From contig DASVPW010000095.1 of the NCBI GenBank assembly GCA_036389455.1, forward strand, positions 1 to 6,816: a stretch of 6,816 nt of DNA, given 5' to 3'. Numbering within the stretch: position 1 is the stretch's first letter; every line of letters starts with the position of its first letter. The translations under genes and the position numbers were made by a program. Of the stretch, positions 6,013-6,816 are shown in pieces. This DNA is from JAJKJG01 sp036389455. Its GTDB lineage: Bacteria; Pseudomonadota; Alphaproteobacteria; Rhizobiales; Beijerinckiaceae. The notes beneath the pieces were generated by a model that was not told the DNA's origin, did no database searches, and saw only the letters and a list, made by a program, of their open reading frames with translations.

Positions 6013-6059
6013 CCAATGTTCATCATGAAGAGGATGCGCGGACCATGATCATCATGACG
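6011..6059. repeat. Imperfect 30-bp-period direct repeat between hydro-lyase alpha and beta genes
   Basis: GACCAATGTTCATCATGAAG (6011-6030) recurs as GACCATGATCATCATGACG (6041-6059), agreeing at 17 of 20 aligned positions with one gap. The first copy starts on the alpha-subunit stop codon. The core TCATCATGA is identical in both. It could be a local duplication or paired binding sites about three helical turns apart; nothing in the sequence decides this. Confidence 0.45.
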
Positions 6060-6164
6060 GCCGTCCCCTTCGGAAGCGGGCCGTGGGATCGGGAAATGGT
6101 GAACGCGTGGTGCACGCCGCGGCGCGGTGCGAAGCTCGAATTCCATGCCGCGGCCCCGGGATGA
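6045..6164 (+). CDS. Possible 39-residue small ORF between alpha and beta genes
   Basis: ATG 6045 opens a 39-codon frame ending in TGA 13 nt before the beta-subunit start. It would fill most of the 165-nt gap in an otherwise tightly packed block. An AGAGG at 6029-6033 lies 11 nt upstream, a weak distance. About 82 percent of third codon positions are G or C, which is compatible with coding but also close to what non-coding DNA of this composition gives. The product is mostly polar, with no membrane span, no signal peptide and a single Cys (residue 23). I recognise no family. It may equally be spacer; a chance ORF of this length is unremarkable here. Confidence 0.18.
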   Translation: MIIMTAVPFGSGPWDREMVNAWCTPRRGAKLEFHAAAPG

Positions 6165-6177
6165 CCTGAGAGGACCG

Positions 6178-6789
6178 ATGGCCCACCACGTCTTCGAAAT
6201 GCCCATCGGCGAAGAGCAGGTCCGCGCCCTGCGGGTCGGCGACACGGTGACGCTCGAGCGCACCCTCTTCGGCATCCGCGACGCGACGCAGATCCACATG
6301 TTCGACCGCGGCCGGCGCACCCGCTTCGACATGCGCGGCCATGCCGTGATCCACACGGCCCCGAACGTCAAGAAAGTCGAGCGCTCGAACGAGCACCCGG
6401 CGGGCTTCGCGCCCATCTGCATCGGCACCACCACCTCGCAGCGGATGGAGCGCTTCACGCGGCCGCTCATGGAGCGCGAGGGCGTGCGGATCGTCATCGG
6501 CAAGGGGGGCCTCGGCGACGCCTCCCGCGCCGCGTTCAAGGAGATCGGCGGCGCCTATCTCGCGATCGTCGGCGGCGCCGCGGCGCTCGAGACCACCTGG
6601 ATCACCGTGATCGAGGACGTCGACCTCGAGGATCTCGACCCCGAGAGCCTGTGGCGCTTCGCCGTCAAGGGCTTCGGCCCGATCCTCGTCGCCATGGATG
6701 CCCACGGCGGCTCCCTCTACGACAAGGTCCGCGAGACGGCCGAGAGCCGTCGGGCGGCGGCCCTCGCGGCGATGGGCGTGGGTCAATGA
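6178..6789 (+). CDS. Class I fumarate hydratase / L(+)-tartrate dehydratase-type beta subunit
   Basis: Partner subunit of 203 residues (Fumerase_C / TtdB-like; E. coli TtdB is about 200) that completes the active site of the alpha subunit. Visible motifs are L-R-V-G-D (18-22), I-R-D (33-35), G-T-T-T-S-Q-R-M (83-90), I-G-K-G-G (107-111), V-G-G-A-A-A-L (131-137) and V-A-M-D-A-H-G (171-177). By motif alignment to Leishmania fumarase, Thr85, Arg89 and Lys109 match catalytic or substrate-binding Thr467, Arg471 and Lys491. The usual R-D-x-x-H reads R-D-A-T-Q here, with a His two residues later (His40). I chose ATG 6178, preceded by GAGAGGA at 6168-6174; the in-frame GTG at 6127 would add 17 residues not expected in the family. 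The stop overlaps the next start in ATGA. Confident as the beta subunit; substrate unknown. Confidence 0.92.
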   Translation: MAHHVFEMPIGEEQVRALRVGDTVTLERTLFGIRDATQIHMFDRGRRTRFDMRGHAVIHTAPNVKKVERSNEHPAGFAPICIGTTTSQRMERFTRPLMEREGVRIVIGKGGLGDASRAAFKEIGGAYLAIVGGAAALETTWITVIEDVDLEDLDPESLWRFAVKGFGPILVAMDAHGGSLYDKVRETAESRRAAALAAMGVGQ

Positions 6790-6816
6790 GACGGCACGTT
6801 GGAATTGCCGCGCTCG
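6786..6816 (+). CDS. Start of a downstream gene, cut by the window end
   Basis: ATG 6786 overlaps the beta-subunit stop (ATGA), as at other junctions in this block. Ten codons are visible, giving M-R-R-H-V-G-I-A-A-L, a basic start running into hydrophobic residues. That could be a signal peptide or the first strand of a nucleotide-binding fold, and ten residues cannot decide. The missing flavoprotein of the dehydrogenase or another transport component would both fit this place; neither is shown. Confidence 0.5.
   Translation, partial: MRRHVGIAAL

Noticed and set aside
6057..6084. Stem ACGGCC/GGCCGT as a rho-independent terminator between alpha and beta genes
   Set aside because: The stem is 6 bp with an imperfect interior, no T-tract follows, and ending transcription between two required subunits makes little sense.
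5649..6539. 296-codon open frame on the minus strand across the hydro-lyase genes
   Set aside because: It spans two genes and their gap, matches no recognisable family, and is explained by scarcity of stop codons in high-GC antisense frames.
1..6816. CRISPR arrays, tRNA or rRNA genes, transposase genes, attachment sites
   Set aside because: No regularly spaced repeats, cloverleaf or rRNA-like segments, transposase motifs or target-site duplications were seen on either strand.

Overview
The window is 6.8 kb of high-GC DNA with every supported gene on the + strand, packed almost without spacers. The GC-rich third codon positions, the GTG starts with GTGA/ATGA stop-start overlaps, and the protein families point to an alphaproteobacterium of the Hyphomicrobiales, probably Methylobacterium or a relative. 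That placement is inferred from style; no rRNA or other marker gene is present.

Region 1 (1-3445) is a transport block: the 3' part of an NMT1/TauA/SsuA-type periplasmic binding protein, its ABC ATPase, its ABC permease, and an AEC-family (auxin efflux carrier / malate-malonate permease) membrane carrier. The junctions are 14 nt, an overlap, and 13 nt, so the four genes are probably one transcription unit.

A 195-nt spacer (3446-3640) follows. It holds a 113-nt imperfect palindrome beginning 2 nt after the AEC stop codon (a terminator-like or REP-like intergenic element) and, abutting it, an 18-nt perfect dyad that looks like an operator for the next block.

Region 2 (3641-6789) is a catabolic block: a succinate dehydrogenase/fumarate reductase-type iron-sulfur subunit, two small SdhC-like membrane anchors of exactly 123 residues each that resemble one another, and the alpha and beta subunits of a class I fumarase / L(+)-tartrate dehydratase-type [4Fe-4S] hydro-lyase. 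Alpha and beta are separated by a 165-nt gap holding an imperfect direct repeat and a possible 39-codon ORF. A further gene begins at 6786 by ATGA overlap and runs off the window.

The layout copies two successive TCA steps (dehydrogenate to a trans-ene dicarboxylate, then hydrate it), but several details suggest a paralogous pathway rather than the housekeeping enzymes: there is no flavoprotein (SdhA-like) gene in the window, the iron-sulfur subunit has altered residues around the third cluster and quinone site, both anchors carry two candidate heme histidines, and the hydro-lyase has changes in usually conserved segments. The working hypothesis is a membrane-bound, quinone-linked dehydrogenase plus hydratase acting on succinate/fumarate or a substituted analogue, next to transporters that could bring in the substrate. 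The substrate cannot be read from this sequence.
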